Assembly: GCA_907164885.2 (NCBI GenBank)
Contig: OU015493.1
Span: forward strand, 122,543,693-122,607,692
Length of the DNA: 64,000 nt
Origin: Dolomedes plantarius
Lineage: Eukaryota; Arthropoda; Arachnida; Araneae; Dolomedidae
Reading direction: 5' to 3'
Part shown: piece by piece, positions 26,233 to 36,830 of the stretch
Numbering within the stretch: position 1 is the first letter of the stretch
Layout: every line of letters begins with the position of its first letter
Position numbers and translations under genes: made by a program
Notes under the pieces: model-generated
The model's database searches: none
Told to the model about the DNA's origin: nothing
The model's input: only the letters and a program-made list of their open reading frames with translations

Positions 26233-26650
26233 TTAAGGCTGCCGTGTACTAACCCTACTGGATTCGCTTCTCTCAATGTTAACCTATGGAGAAAATTTGT
26301 CTACAATTTACAGCTACATAAAAGCTGATAATCCAATAAAAATGGTATTTTCAGATAGCCTGAACATTTCTACACTTTGCAACAGAATTCATTTTATAAA
26401 TTTCGTCCACCAAAGGAATTGATGAGCGTTTAAAAGACACTATACCAGATTATTTCTGAAATAATTTAAATTTTAAAATATTATTTACATTTAAAAAGAA
26501 CGGTAAAAGCCCCAAGGTGTAAAATTTCTTTCTCTATTAAGGAGTACAATTTTTTAAAAAAATCTTGAAAGCCAAGTCGGCAATCCGGGGACACATTTTT
26601 CCCATAGGTTAAAGTTGAGGTGTGCGAAACCAATAGCGTTAGTACACAGC
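26233..26650. mobile_element. TTAA-flanked MITE, copy 2, right end lost
   Basis: Its left side begins at TTAA (26233-26236) with ggctgccgtgtactaacc and it aligns with copy 1 over its length, with many substitutions. The right terminal repeat stops after agtacacagc, where a minus-strand copy of repeat family R begins (about 26651), so the last roughly 10 bp and the right TTAA are missing. Confidence 0.75.
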
Positions 26651-26850
26651 ATCGTTGCTTACCTCTTCGTTACCTTATCGTTGCTTACATCTTTTTTTTT
26701 GGGGGGGGGGGGGAGCGGGACCCATTTTGGTACTTTTCTGTTTAACTGTTTACTACTACTGGGTTTGGCGCGCTGCCAAAATTATAATTCGCGACGCAGG
26801 GCAGTTTTTTTCTCACCGGAGGACCGTTATTGAGGAACGTAATATGTTAA
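26651..26850 (-). repeat. Interspersed repeat family R, copy in minus orientation
   Basis: Read on the minus strand it matches the copies at 34394-34715 and 55980-58516: acgttcctcaataacggtcc, caaacccag and acagaaaagtaccaaaatg, then a G/C run and a segment matching gaggtaagcaacgataa. The microsatellite core is replaced here by a poly-G run. Confidence 0.7.
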
Positions 26851-27648
26851 ATTAATATACTTAACAAAAACATTGGAAAAAACAACGGTTAAAATTTCTC
26901 GCGTACAATTATAACCTTTTCCTCTTTTAAGAATGCAGATATTCCCAACAGTTCTTGGTGGCCAAGCTACAGCTCCGGAGACCCATGACGCTCTATCACC
27001 TTTTTTGGGGTTCTGTTCCCATTTTTGTGTCAATGAGCACTTAACTCTCAAGATGCTGTTTGTTTTGGCTACCCCTGGTATATATCGTCTTCCAAATCAT
27101 CTATCTTTATGATATGCTTTCATTATATAAATATGAGTTAATGATAATTATATAAATTAATTCGTTGTGTTTTAGATTTTTCTTCTTTAAGTTATATGCA
27201 CTTTTTATTCAAGGGTTTGACATAAAAGAGGTTTAATTAAAATGGACTGTTAAAAACTTAATATAAGACAATATTTCATTCAGCTGTGTGTATAGACCTC
27301 TATTCCCTGTATACATAACTCTGATATAAGTTCTATATGTGCAGTATAACAAACAGTTTGTATTAGAGCATAACAAAATATTTGCAGTCTGAATACTATA
27401 TAGTCATGCACATCTCTCTGTTATAATCTTGTATTGCGCATTAAAGAATTAACTGCCGATCGGATCTACTTCCGAGCTCAATTGAATTCTTAGAGAGAGA
27501 TAAATAAATTGAAAGCCATAATTTTTTAAAGCAGTTGCATAATAGCAGAAGTCCTATTAACTTCTATTAGGAATCTAAAATTATCTATTTAAAGTCCATA
27601 GTCATTTAAAGTCCCTGTAAATTAACAAATATGATAGTTTTTCAGTAG

Positions 27649-27972
27649 GTTCCTGCCCACCATGGTGTGCCTTGCAATGAAAAAGCAGACTTATTTGCTA
27701 AAGAAAGAACAAATACTCTACAAAAGCTCAAAATACAATTTACTTCTTGCCGTCATACTGGGCATAAAACACCTTTTCAATATGTCAGAGGGAAAGAAGA
27801 TGCTTCAAGGAGCAAATCATGGGAATGTCTCCCTTCAGGACTTTCCAAGGAAAGTTTTTGCAGCAGAGTTCCATTTACTGACTGGACCTTAATTGTTTCC
27901 ATCCCCATCTTTTTTAATGTAAAATTGCAAATTAACCCATTTGTGTTTTATTTCATAGTGGACAGCAGATAA
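27649..27972 (+). pseudogene. LINE RNase H C-terminal fragment
   Basis: The frame reads VPAHHGVPCNEKADLFAKER. This matches the C-terminal part of the RNase HI domain of non-LTR retrotransposons (consensus pattern like P-x-H-x-G-x-x-x-NE-x-AD-x-x-AK), with the last catalytic Asp in EKAD. It runs on about 60 residues to FTDWT before random sequence and a stop. Everything upstream of the domain is missing. It differs from the remnant near 18.8 kb, so it belongs to another element. Confidence 0.6.
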
Positions 27973-28402
27973 CAACATCTCACCTTGATAAGAGATGGAC
28001 ATTAAAAACGTTTAATAAAAAAGTTCAAAAATAGCAGGAACCTTGGTGACTAACGATATAAAGTCAAACACCCGGTATTTGTTTCATCACTGTTTCATCA
28101 CTCTCCAAGGATATGTTATTACACGAAGGATAAATTTTATATTTTTGAAACCAAAACCTCTCTTGCGGTGTGCTACGAAAGATGTTTGATGTGTCGATTA
28201 GATATATATTAACGCTGAACTGACAGTTCATCGAAATATTTTTTTAGATAGCATATTTGCAGCTCAACATATAGCATACACACATTCAATAAATTATTTC
28301 CTGGCGTATAACAAAAAATTCTTACATTTAAATCTTTACTTTATGTATAAAAATCCTTAAAATATTACTCATAAGTATACTGCAAAATATATGAAATATT
28401 TA

Positions 28403-28427
28403 TATCTATCTATCTATCTATCTATCA

Positions 28428-28477
<50 letters not shown>

Positions 28478-28481
28478 CATA
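28403..28481. repeat. Compound microsatellite (TATC)n then (TA)n
   Basis: A tatctatc run is followed by a long TA run and catacata, immediately left of the terminal repeat at 28482. It mirrors the TA run at 31853-31888 on the other side of that element. Confidence 0.85.
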
Positions 28482-31400
28482 CAGGGCCGTGCTTAGGGGG
28501 GGGGGCGAACTGAGCAACCTCCCAGGGCTGCTAAAATTTAGGGCCGCCATTTTTATTCCTCATCGCAACACTTTTCTAAATTTTACAGGTTTTTTAAGAA
28601 ATTCCTCACTTTTCGCGGTTTCTATAATTAAACTTTCTTTAAAATGAATTTTAGGAAGCATCTTAATTGACAAACTACCCTTTTAATTTGAAAAATTTCT
28701 CGGTTAGAAAAACATTATTTACTAGATAGTACCCGTCAAAACTTGACGGTAAAATAAAAATCGTTATAAAAGTACTATTAAAAGTGATATTAAAAATACA
28801 ATAATAAACAGAAATTAAAAACATTATTATCGTAATAGAATGCTTTACGAAAAATCACATGAAAGCTACGTGTGTTGGCAATTAAAAAATATTCAATTAA
28901 ACACTTTTGAAAATTTAAGAAAATTTTGAGGTTATGTAAGGTATTCGCTTTGAAGAGCACGCTACCGTACAGACAATTTTGAACATATCACTACACATGC
29001 GTCGAGTTTGCAACTTTCAAAAAATACTAAATTTGACATTATTGTAATATCTGGTTAAAATATATATATTATATGGTAAAAACACAAATATGCATATTAA
29101 AAAATAATATAATGAAAAACTGTTTTACTGTGAAAAAAATTCTGATTCAATTTTCCTTAAATTAACGATGATGAATGAATCACGGTGAATGAATGAATCA
29201 CTCTTGTTTACATTTTTAAGTTCTGAGTATATAAAATGAATACTTGTTATTAATTTAATTGAAACACTATGATAACGCGAAAGGTGGTGGAATAGTTATA
29301 AAAGTACTATTAAAAATAATATTAAAAGTACAATAATAAATATTAAAAATACAATAATAGAATGCTCTACCAAAAATCACATGAAAGTCACATGTGAGCA
29401 TATGAAATATTCAATTTAACGACGTCAAATATTCAATTAAAGCACTTGAAATATTCAATTAAAACACTATCATCGTTATAGAATGCTTTACCAAAAATTT
29501 CATTAAAGCCATATTCGAGCACATGAAAGCCACGTGTGCTGGCAATTTAGAAATATTCAATTAAACGACGATGAATGAATGACTCACTCGTGTTTAAATT
29601 TTCAGGTTCTGAGTATATAAAATGAATACTTGTTATTAATTTAATTGAAACACTATGATAACGCGAAATGTGGCGGAATAGCTATAAATGTACTATTAAA
29701 AGTAATATTAAATATACAATAATAAATATTAAAAATACAATAATAAATATTAAAAATACAATAATAGCTTATAATAATGCTTTACTAAAATACCAATAAT
29801 GCTTTACCAAAAATCACATGAAAGCCACATGTGAGCACATGAAAGCCACGTGAGTTGGCAATTTAGAAATATTCAATTAAACACTTTTAAAACTGTTTTA
29901 CTGTGAAAAAAATTCTCCGATTCAATTTTTCTTAAATTAACGACGATGAATGAATCATGGTGAATGAATGACTCACTCGTGTTTACATTTTCAAGTTCTG
30001 AGTATATAAAACGAATATTTGTTATTAATTTAATTGAAACACTGTGATAACGCGAAACGTGGTAGAAAAGAGATAATTCTCTAATGAATATGAAAATCAC
30101 AACCAAAATACGTTACAATAAAAAGGATATTTTATGCTGAGAACATTTATAAACAGTGGCGAGCTGTTTTTTAAGTGTCATAACCGTTTATTACAGCCGT
30201 CTAAAAATTGAAATAAAGTTGATTTGTGTCGATATTACTTTGTTTCTAATAAATTATTTGGGTTTAGATTGCAAATAATCTCTTTGAACTTTACTTTTAA
30301 CATGTGAAGACTAACTCATAAACACAAAATGGATGCCATAGGCTGACATATTTTTGAAGCGGTCGCTCCGGAAGTGTTATATGACAGATACATACACAGA
30401 ACACGGCAACTATTAGGGGAATCTTCAATTCAGTTATAGTAAAACCTTGATTATAATTCATTTTTTCAATATCAGTTTCTACTATCTGTCAATCACTACA
30501 TGCAGTCATTTGAAGAATTATAAACCGTTTTGTTGGAATCTGTCCGTTTTCCCGGAATAGTTGCAAACAGAGAAAAACGTGAACATATCTTTGTGAACGA
30601 ATACTAATACCATTTGGTCAAATGTTTGGTCTATTCAAAGTAAACAATAGGCAAGACATTTCTCCAGGGAGTGTAAGACAAGTAAGTAAATGCGCTCCAA
30701 ACCTGCTGGGGAAAAAAGGGTTTGAAGGCTGTAGCGTACTGGAAATATGGTCTTATTTTTTCCCGAGACCCCACAAGAGCTTGAAACACAGCTGCGTGAT
30801 TTTCAAGGAATGTGTTGGTCGTTCCCACCAGTTCGGAACACGTGGGGGATTAAGAAACGTTTTTTTTCCACAGATGCGGACAGTAAAGCTGTCATCTTAA
30901 CGTTTCTGCAATGTAATAAAGTTCGGCATCTAAGAAGAGCTGTCAGCCGATAATCTGCCGGCCCCTCCACCCCGTCTAAAAATCCAGACACGAGAGAGAG
31001 ACGCGAGAGAACGCGGCCTGAGCGGATGTGTGTTTAGGCTCCGTACGTTGTGAATCTGCACGGGATTTTTAATTGAATATGTTGCACTGTTTAGATGTTA
31101 ATTATTTTTGTTAATAAATTGTTAATTTTTTGTTTTAAAAATTTGGCCTTCGCTTTTAATTAGAACTCTGTCTTTCTTGGTATGGATCAATAGTTGTGAA
31201 ATTTCTTCAAAAGGCCTCAGAGAGTTTATCAGCCTTGTCGTGACGCTACAAGGCTGAAGAAGTGGGGTAAACAAAATATGGCTTTTACTTGTTCTCTTTT
31301 TAATTATAATGGATTTTATTTCCCACTTCTCGAAGAATTGAAAATATTACGAAGGAGGTACAATCAGTACATTTTGAATACGGATTGTACGCCTGTACTC

Positions 31401-31849
31401 CTTGGCACTTATTTCTCATGAAAAAGATCTCTCATCATCTTTGGACTTTCACTCAGAAAGCAAGAAAAATTGCTTTCGGAGCAACAAAAACAATGCAACA
31501 AATTCATACATGTAAGTATTTGTTTTTAACAATTTGCATTTTCTAAATCGTGTAAATAATTTTTCCATCCTTTCATTATTCATACAAATTGATTAATTTT
31601 ATATTTTAGTGGACCAATTGCAATTTCATGTATAATTTTCTTTTACTTAGCTAGAATGTAGGTTTTCTAGTATCAAAACGTAATGCATTAAAAGTAATAA
31701 TTAGTAAAATCAGTAGTAGATGCAGTTTTTTTCGGGGGGGGGGAGGGGTTATCGGGGATGCCTTACAAAATCCATTACTCAGTAAGTAGAGAAATTTGAT
31801 TGGCATTAAATGTGTTTCGCCCAGGGCCGCTAAAACCCTAAGCACGGCC

Positions 31850-31852
<3 letters not shown>
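28482..31852. mobile_element. Large TIR element (about 3.4 kb), hAT-like termini, no transposase
   Basis: cagggccgtgcttaggg at 28482-28498 is inverted at the other end as ccctaagcacggccctg (31836-31852). A second short match (cagggctgctaaaa near 28522, and cagggccgctaaaaccc near 31822 in direct orientation) lies inside. Termini starting CAGGG suggest hAT, but the flanks are (TA)n and no 8-bp duplication is visible. The left third is a 388-bp tandem array. Small ORFs near 30622-30991 match nothing I know, and no DDE or hAT motif was found. Confidence 0.6.
28736..30090. repeat. Tandem array, unit about 388 bp
   Basis: gaaacactatgataacgcga (or a one-base variant) occurs at 29261, 29647 and 30036, giving periods of 386 and 389 bp. 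Other landmarks repeat in step: caaaaatcacatgaaag and actcgtgtttacatttt. About three and a half units are present, with internal duplications of the phrase attaaaaatacaataata. There is no coding frame. Confidence 0.8.
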
Positions 31853-31888
<36 letters not shown>

Positions 31889-31889
<1 letters not shown>

Positions 31890-32695
31890 TAGCTGAAAAC
31901 CCGCACTTCGCTAGGGAGTACATTCAAATTAAATACAACGGTCAATGGATGCAATTAATGCCAAAAAAAATAAATATATATATATATATATATATTTATA
32001 ATAAATACGACGATCAATGTATACAATTGATGTAAAAAAAAATATATATATATATTTATAAAAAAAATCGTAAGGGATATTTTTATAGACAAAATAATGT
32101 AGAAGAAAATATTCAAATTAAATGTAATAGAACATACTAAAGAATATAGTACAGTTAATATAGCACAGTTTGAGGAACATAACATCTTTTATTGTATTTT
32201 AATATTTTTTTGAATAATGTCCAATCTTTTGCCACATGAGCAAGAAAAAAATTTTTTTTGTCTATTTAGTTGTTACGCACGTGACGATAAATTTATTGAA
32301 AGTACCAGAAAAAGAAATCACGTGATCATCATTTAATAAATTAAATTCTACAAATGAATCTTTAAAAATTCACCAAAAATCAGAAAATGGAGGTAAAGAT
32401 TAAAAAAAGATCTCATTTTAAAGGAATTTGTATGATCTTTCTCGTAATATAAATTTTATAACCATCAAATTATTATTTTAAAAGCAAACTTAAAAAAAGT
32501 TACTAAAACAGCTTAAAAATTTAATTTAAAAAAATCTAAGAAGAATTTTTCAAAAATCTTTCTTAGTGCCCCCCTAAATTATAAGAAGAATTGCCATGCA
32601 AAATTTCCAGCGGTTTGGTCTGTGCGTTGTATGTCAGTCAGTCAATCAGTCAGTCAGTGAGTCAGTCAGTTACGGAACTGTTTTATATATATAGA
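31889..32695 (-). mobile_element. Helitron (non-autonomous), minus strand
   Basis: Read on the minus strand it starts TC at 32695 between A and T, as Helitrons do: tctatatatataaaacag, then an imperfect (CAGT)n/(GACT)n stretch. It ends in CTAG at 31892-31889 after gcgggttttcag. The 5' part (ctgactgactca, then cgcacagaccaaac) matches the Helitron at 35410-36506. There is no Rep or helicase sequence. It sits directly against the (TA)n tract at 31853-31888. Confidence 0.8.
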
Positions 32696-34393
32696 TTACT
32701 ACAAAGTCGTAAGTATATTTTTAATTGCAGTGTAAGTCAGGAAGTGACGTTATACATCCTTAAAATATATTTACTTTTAAAACTTAAATAGAATTACACA
32801 TTTTTTAGAAGCACCCAATTTTTTGTTTGATTAAACAGTTGTAAACAAAATCCGTGTACTTATTCAATGAAATCTCTGTTTTCACTTTTTTAATACTTTT
32901 CTTAAAAAATAAGAGAACAAAATAATGATTATTCATTAAAGAACACATCCCCGTATTTACCACATTAGATACAGAATCCTACTCATTTATCAATTACCTT
33001 TTATTATCATTTTCCTTTGTTCTTATTTGCCTTATTTGTGTATTCAAATTCGTTAAAAATAATTTCTCTAACAAAGCATATTCATCTTTTGTAATGAAAA
33101 ATTTCTTATTTTCAATTGGAAAAAAAAGTTTAGATTCGATTTTTTTTCCAAAAAATATTTTTTTTTGTCAAGCAGATTGGTATTTACACCGAAAAAAAGC
33201 ACTAAAATATACTAGCGAATTCGTAAAATTGATAATTTGCACTAACATGGTTTTTTTTCAAACAAAAGTTAGTAAACAAAACTCTAAACGACTTGGAGTC
33301 TTTGAATGTATGAACGAATTATTAAATACTCGATAGTTGGCATCAATTTCAATTATCCTCACTTTTCAAAAGTCTTTTGAATAATCACTCCATGAAATTT
33401 CCCCAATATCGAATACTTGCCATTTCATCTAAATGACTATCATTCGGCGGGCGAATATCTTAATTTTATATCCGATTTGTTGTTTCCACAGCTTTACAGT
33501 GAGAGAAAAAAAATAAAATATCTACGTAAAGGGGAAAAAGAAGAGATGGATAAAAGAAATGGAAGAGACACATGAATAAAATGTCCAAAGAATCTCTCAA
33601 ACCTGACACACGCACATACTCAAGGCAAAAAAAAAATAATAATAAAGGCAAAAAAAGAGCGAAGTTTCGTCTCGACTGAGGAGGATTTAATCAAGCCCTC
33701 AGGAATGTGCTGCTATGGTGATGGTCTTGCCTTAAAAAGTGTCAAATCTGTCCTAGAAGAGAGAAAAAAAATTGTAGAATGTGAAACGATTTCATTTTAC
33801 CCTGGAAGGGGCTGATGCAAAAAAAGTAAAAATTAAAATAAAAAAAAGACCGAACATTAAACTTTCTTTTTTTTTATTCTGTAGTCGGTTTTCCGCTCAG
33901 AGGTTGAAAAGCAGAAGACATTTCTAAAAATTTTAGCATTCTACGGAAATAATATTGTGTATGTTTATCTTATTTTACTTAATAACTCAATGAGTTTACA
34001 CTGTAACGCTGTAAACGTCAGTTTTCTATCAAAGTATTTTCATTTAGAAATGCGTCAGTGTACCGATGCAAGATAAGATACTTAAATCTAAACCTCTTTT
34101 TTTCAAAAGATGAAATTTGAAAATTTTCTTGAAAAAGTCTTAATAATTGTTAAATTAGCTCAAAAATGTTATTTTTTGTTTGGATTTTATTTCACGAGAT
34201 TTATTTATGTGCTCTCTACAAGAATTTTACAAATTTTAGAGCATTGAACAGCTATAATTTTTGCAAATATGGGTTAAATGTGTTTTATAAATGGAATTAA
34301 GATTATAATGAGAAATGCTACTCTTACCATTCCAATGAAAGCTGAAAATTTATCATAATAACATAGCACTGATCGCTTTATTTTAATGCTTTA

Positions 34394-34715
34394 ATGTTTT
34401 TAACGTAGGATTAAGTTCCTCCATAATGGTCCTCCGGAAAGCAAAATTTTAGATGTCCTGCGTCGAGAGTTATAATTTTGCAGCATGCCAAACCCAGTCT
34501 GTATCGCTTGGGCAAGAAGTAAACAGTTAAGCAGAAAAGTACCAAAATGCGTCAAAATTTTGACATACATACACACACACACACACATATATATATATAT
34601 CTACATATATACATAACACATACATACATATATACATACAAAAGAGGTATGCAACGATAAGTAATCCTATGTTAATAACCCTCAGTAGTTTCGTTAGAAG
34701 AGACTACCTGAAATA
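34394..34715. repeat. Interspersed repeat family R, uninterrupted copy
   Basis: Left half: taacgtaggattaagttcct, caaacccagtctgtatcgct and caaaattttgacatacat. A (CA)n/(TA)n core (34564-34601) follows. Right half: acataacacatacatacata, gcaacgataagtaatcctat and gttagaagagactacctga. Both halves recur at 55980-56170 and 58400-58516, where the core has been split. No terminal repeats or coding capacity are evident; family unknown. Confidence 0.8.
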
Positions 34716-35418
34716 TTTTTTAATCTTAAATTTCAATACTCACTTTCTTTGTTTTCCACCTGCTCGTAAAAGCACCTTTCCCATGTAGTCTTTTCACAAA
34801 GTTGACATCGGAACTAATCGCTTTATTTTTTACCTAATTTAATTTAACAGATATAAATTTAATAAATTTCTTACCGCTGCAATGCTAGTTATAGTCTTGT
34901 ATATATATTTTACGAATGAATATAGTAAGGAACATTTTATACGCGATTAGGTCTAAGATGCACACACGAAATTCAAATCCATTACATATTTCCTTTTTAC
35001 TTCTTAAAAAAGAAATTTAGATGTATTGCCTTAAAATAATCGTTAATATTCCAGAGTCATACATTCAGAGGGCAGGGGTGATAATTAATTTTAGAATTAA
35101 CTCTCCCTGTGGTACTTGAGCATTATCTATCCAAATGTATTAAAAAAGAAAAGAAAAGAATGATTCTCATTTTGTTAACGAAGCATACTCATTTCCACAG
35201 ACTTTAAATTAGTAGCTGTAATCAAATTTTCAAAACAACTTGGTAATCTATCCTCTTGGTAATCCTAAGTTTACCGGAAATTTGCCGACATTGGTAGCAA
35301 ATGCTCAAGGGATCCTATTTGTTGATTTAATATTTTTTAAATGCAATTTTAGATCGACGACATAGCAGATTAAACACACGTGGACTTCACCCAGCATATT
35401 TTTAGTTAATCTATATAT

Positions 35419-35665
35419 GAGGCGTTGAAAGGCAAAGTGGTGTAAGTCACATTTTCAACTTTTTTCATTTGGGGTCAAATATGTAATCTCCATGTTCAAT
35501 TTATGGTGGAATTGTAAATAGTTATTATTTGCAATATTGTAATAATTGTTATGAATTTTAATTTGTTCAATTTAAGGGGAAATTTTTTGTAGTTTTGGCA
35601 GTTAAACTCTTTTGACTTACACCACTTGACTTACTGACTTACACCACTTTGCCTTTCACCGCCTC
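35419..35665. mobile_element. MITE nested in Helitron 5' end
   Basis: Inverted repeats gaggcgttgaaaggcaaag (35419-) and ctttgcctttcaccgcctc (to 35665) extend through gtggtgtaagtca for about 30 bp with one mismatch. The interior is AT-rich, and acttacaccact is repeated near the right end. Flanking atatat on both sides fits a short target duplication, but TA repeats make its length uncertain. Confidence 0.8.
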
Positions 35666-36194
35666 ATATATAAAACAGGTCCGTGACTGACTGACTCATT
35701 GACTGACAGATAACGCATAGACCAAACTGCTGGACCTAAAGGGCTGAAATTTTGCATGGCGATTTTTCTTATAGTGTAGGGGTGCGCTAAGAGACATTTT
35801 TTAAAATTTCTCTTAGATTTTTTTAATTAAATTTTTAAGCTTTTTTGTAACTTTTTTAAAGTTTGCATTTAAAATAAAAATCTGAGGGTTATAAAATTTA
35901 TATCACAAGAAAGATCATAAAAAAGTCTTTAAAATGAAATCTTTTTTGAATCTGTACCTCCATTTCCTGATTTTTGGTGAATTTTTAAAGAATAATTTTT
36001 AGAATTTAATTTATTAAATGCTGATCACGTGGTTTATTTTCTTTTTGTGATACTTTAAATTAATTTTACGTTACGTGCATAACAAAGAGATAAATTGACA
36101 AAAAAATATTAAAATACTGTAAAAGGTAAAATTTTACCGCTAGACTATTTGAGACGGAAGTTTTTTAAGAATTTAATTCAAATTAGTATGTTTT

Positions 36195-36434
36195 ATGGAT
36201 ATTAAATTAAAGCTATATATAAAACAGCAATTTCCCCTCAAAGTATGTTCCGCCATGCGGATAAATAATTCTCAAGGCCAAACTCTAAAATACGCTGTCG
36301 TAGATGTAAGAGAAAATTGTTTCTCCCACGGTCAGTTTTACGTAGCTTGCTCACGCGTAAGTTCGCGAACGAGCTTGGTAATATTAGTTCCTCCCAGTGA
36401 AGAAAAAAAAAATGGTTATAAGGAAATCGTCTAA
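36195..36434 (+). pseudogene. Helitron Pif1-like helicase, C-terminal fragment
   Basis: The 79-codon frame reads QQFPLKVCSAMRINNSQGQT, then DVRENCFSHGQFYVACSRV and RTSLVILVPP. These are the last conserved helicase motifs of the RepHel protein that drives rolling-circle transposition (NKSQGQT-type motif V/VI and GQLYVACSRV-type motif VI). All upstream helicase and HUH-endonuclease sequence is missing, so the copy cannot move itself. It is in sense orientation with SerT, just upstream of the TM3 exon. Confidence 0.85.
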
Positions 36435-36613
36435 AAAGCAATTTCATTATTTTTTCATTGTAATTATCCTAAAATGTACTGTAGCGAAGCACGGGTATTC
36501 AGCTAGTTGGAGCATATAAGCATTTTGCGACATATGCCTCTCTATGAAGTGCGCATTCTACAAAATTCTCGTGTTTTCTTATCTCTCTGTTGATTCCTTA
36601 CTCACGTACGCAG

Positions 36614-36830
36614 GCATCGGCTATGCCATCTGTTTCATCGACCTCTACATGGGGATGTACTACAACACCATCATCGCATGGGCCTTCTACTATCTTTTCG
36701 CTTCCTTCAATTCGGAACTGCCTTGGACGCGGTGCGACAACGCCTGGAATACGCCCAACTGCCTGACTTTAGCACAGAGGAGCCTCAATTCATCCAATGA
36801 ATCCAAGAGTCCTGCTCAAGAGTACTTCGA
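36614..36830 (+). CDS. SerT: Serotonin transporter-like SLC6 exon, TM3 and extracellular loop 2
   Basis: The exon completes the split Gly codon and reads [18 protein letters not shown] and [19 protein letters not shown], which is TM3. Extracellular loop 2 follows with [11 protein letters not shown]. The two Cys match the pair that forms the loop-2 disulfide in SERT (human C200 and C209). The YYN motif keeps the Tyr equivalent to human Y176, while the human I172 position is Met, as in insect SERT. Two possible N-glycosylation sequons (NSS and NES) follow in [17 protein letters not shown]. The acceptor tacgcag ends at 36613 and the donor gtaatt starts at 36831. The exon is 217 nt and ends two bases into a Glu codon. 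A Helitron ends only 107 bp upstream. The open frame continues upstream to an ATG at 36544, but that stretch is intron. Confidence 0.95.

Larger units (their letters stand above)
35410..36506 (+). mobile_element. Helitron with residual helicase C-terminus
   Basis: It begins TC at 35410 (A before it) and ends CTAG at 36503-36506 (T after it), with gcgaagcacgggtattcag just upstream of the end. The 5' part matches the minus-strand Helitron at 31889-32695. A MITE of 247 bp is inserted 9 bp inside the 5' end. The 3' part carries the last part of a helicase gene. The element ends 107 bp before the SerT TM3 exon. Confidence 0.85.
22114..36613 (+). other. SerT intron (TM2 exon to TM3 exon), 14.5 kb
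   Basis: The intron begins gtaaga and ends tacgcag, in phase 1. It contains a SINE, two TTAA MITEs, copies of repeat family R, a LINE fragment, a TIR element with a tandem array, and two Helitrons, all listed separately. I recognise nothing in 22114-23928, 24216-25127, 26851-27648, 27973-28400 or 32696-34393 beyond AT-rich unique-looking sequence and short homopolymer or G runs. Confidence 0.9.

Noticed and set aside
32630..32672. (CAGT)n-like run as a possible CRISPR or independent microsatellite
   Set aside because: It is part of the conserved 5' region of the Helitron (shared with 35683-35710), and the genome is eukaryotic.
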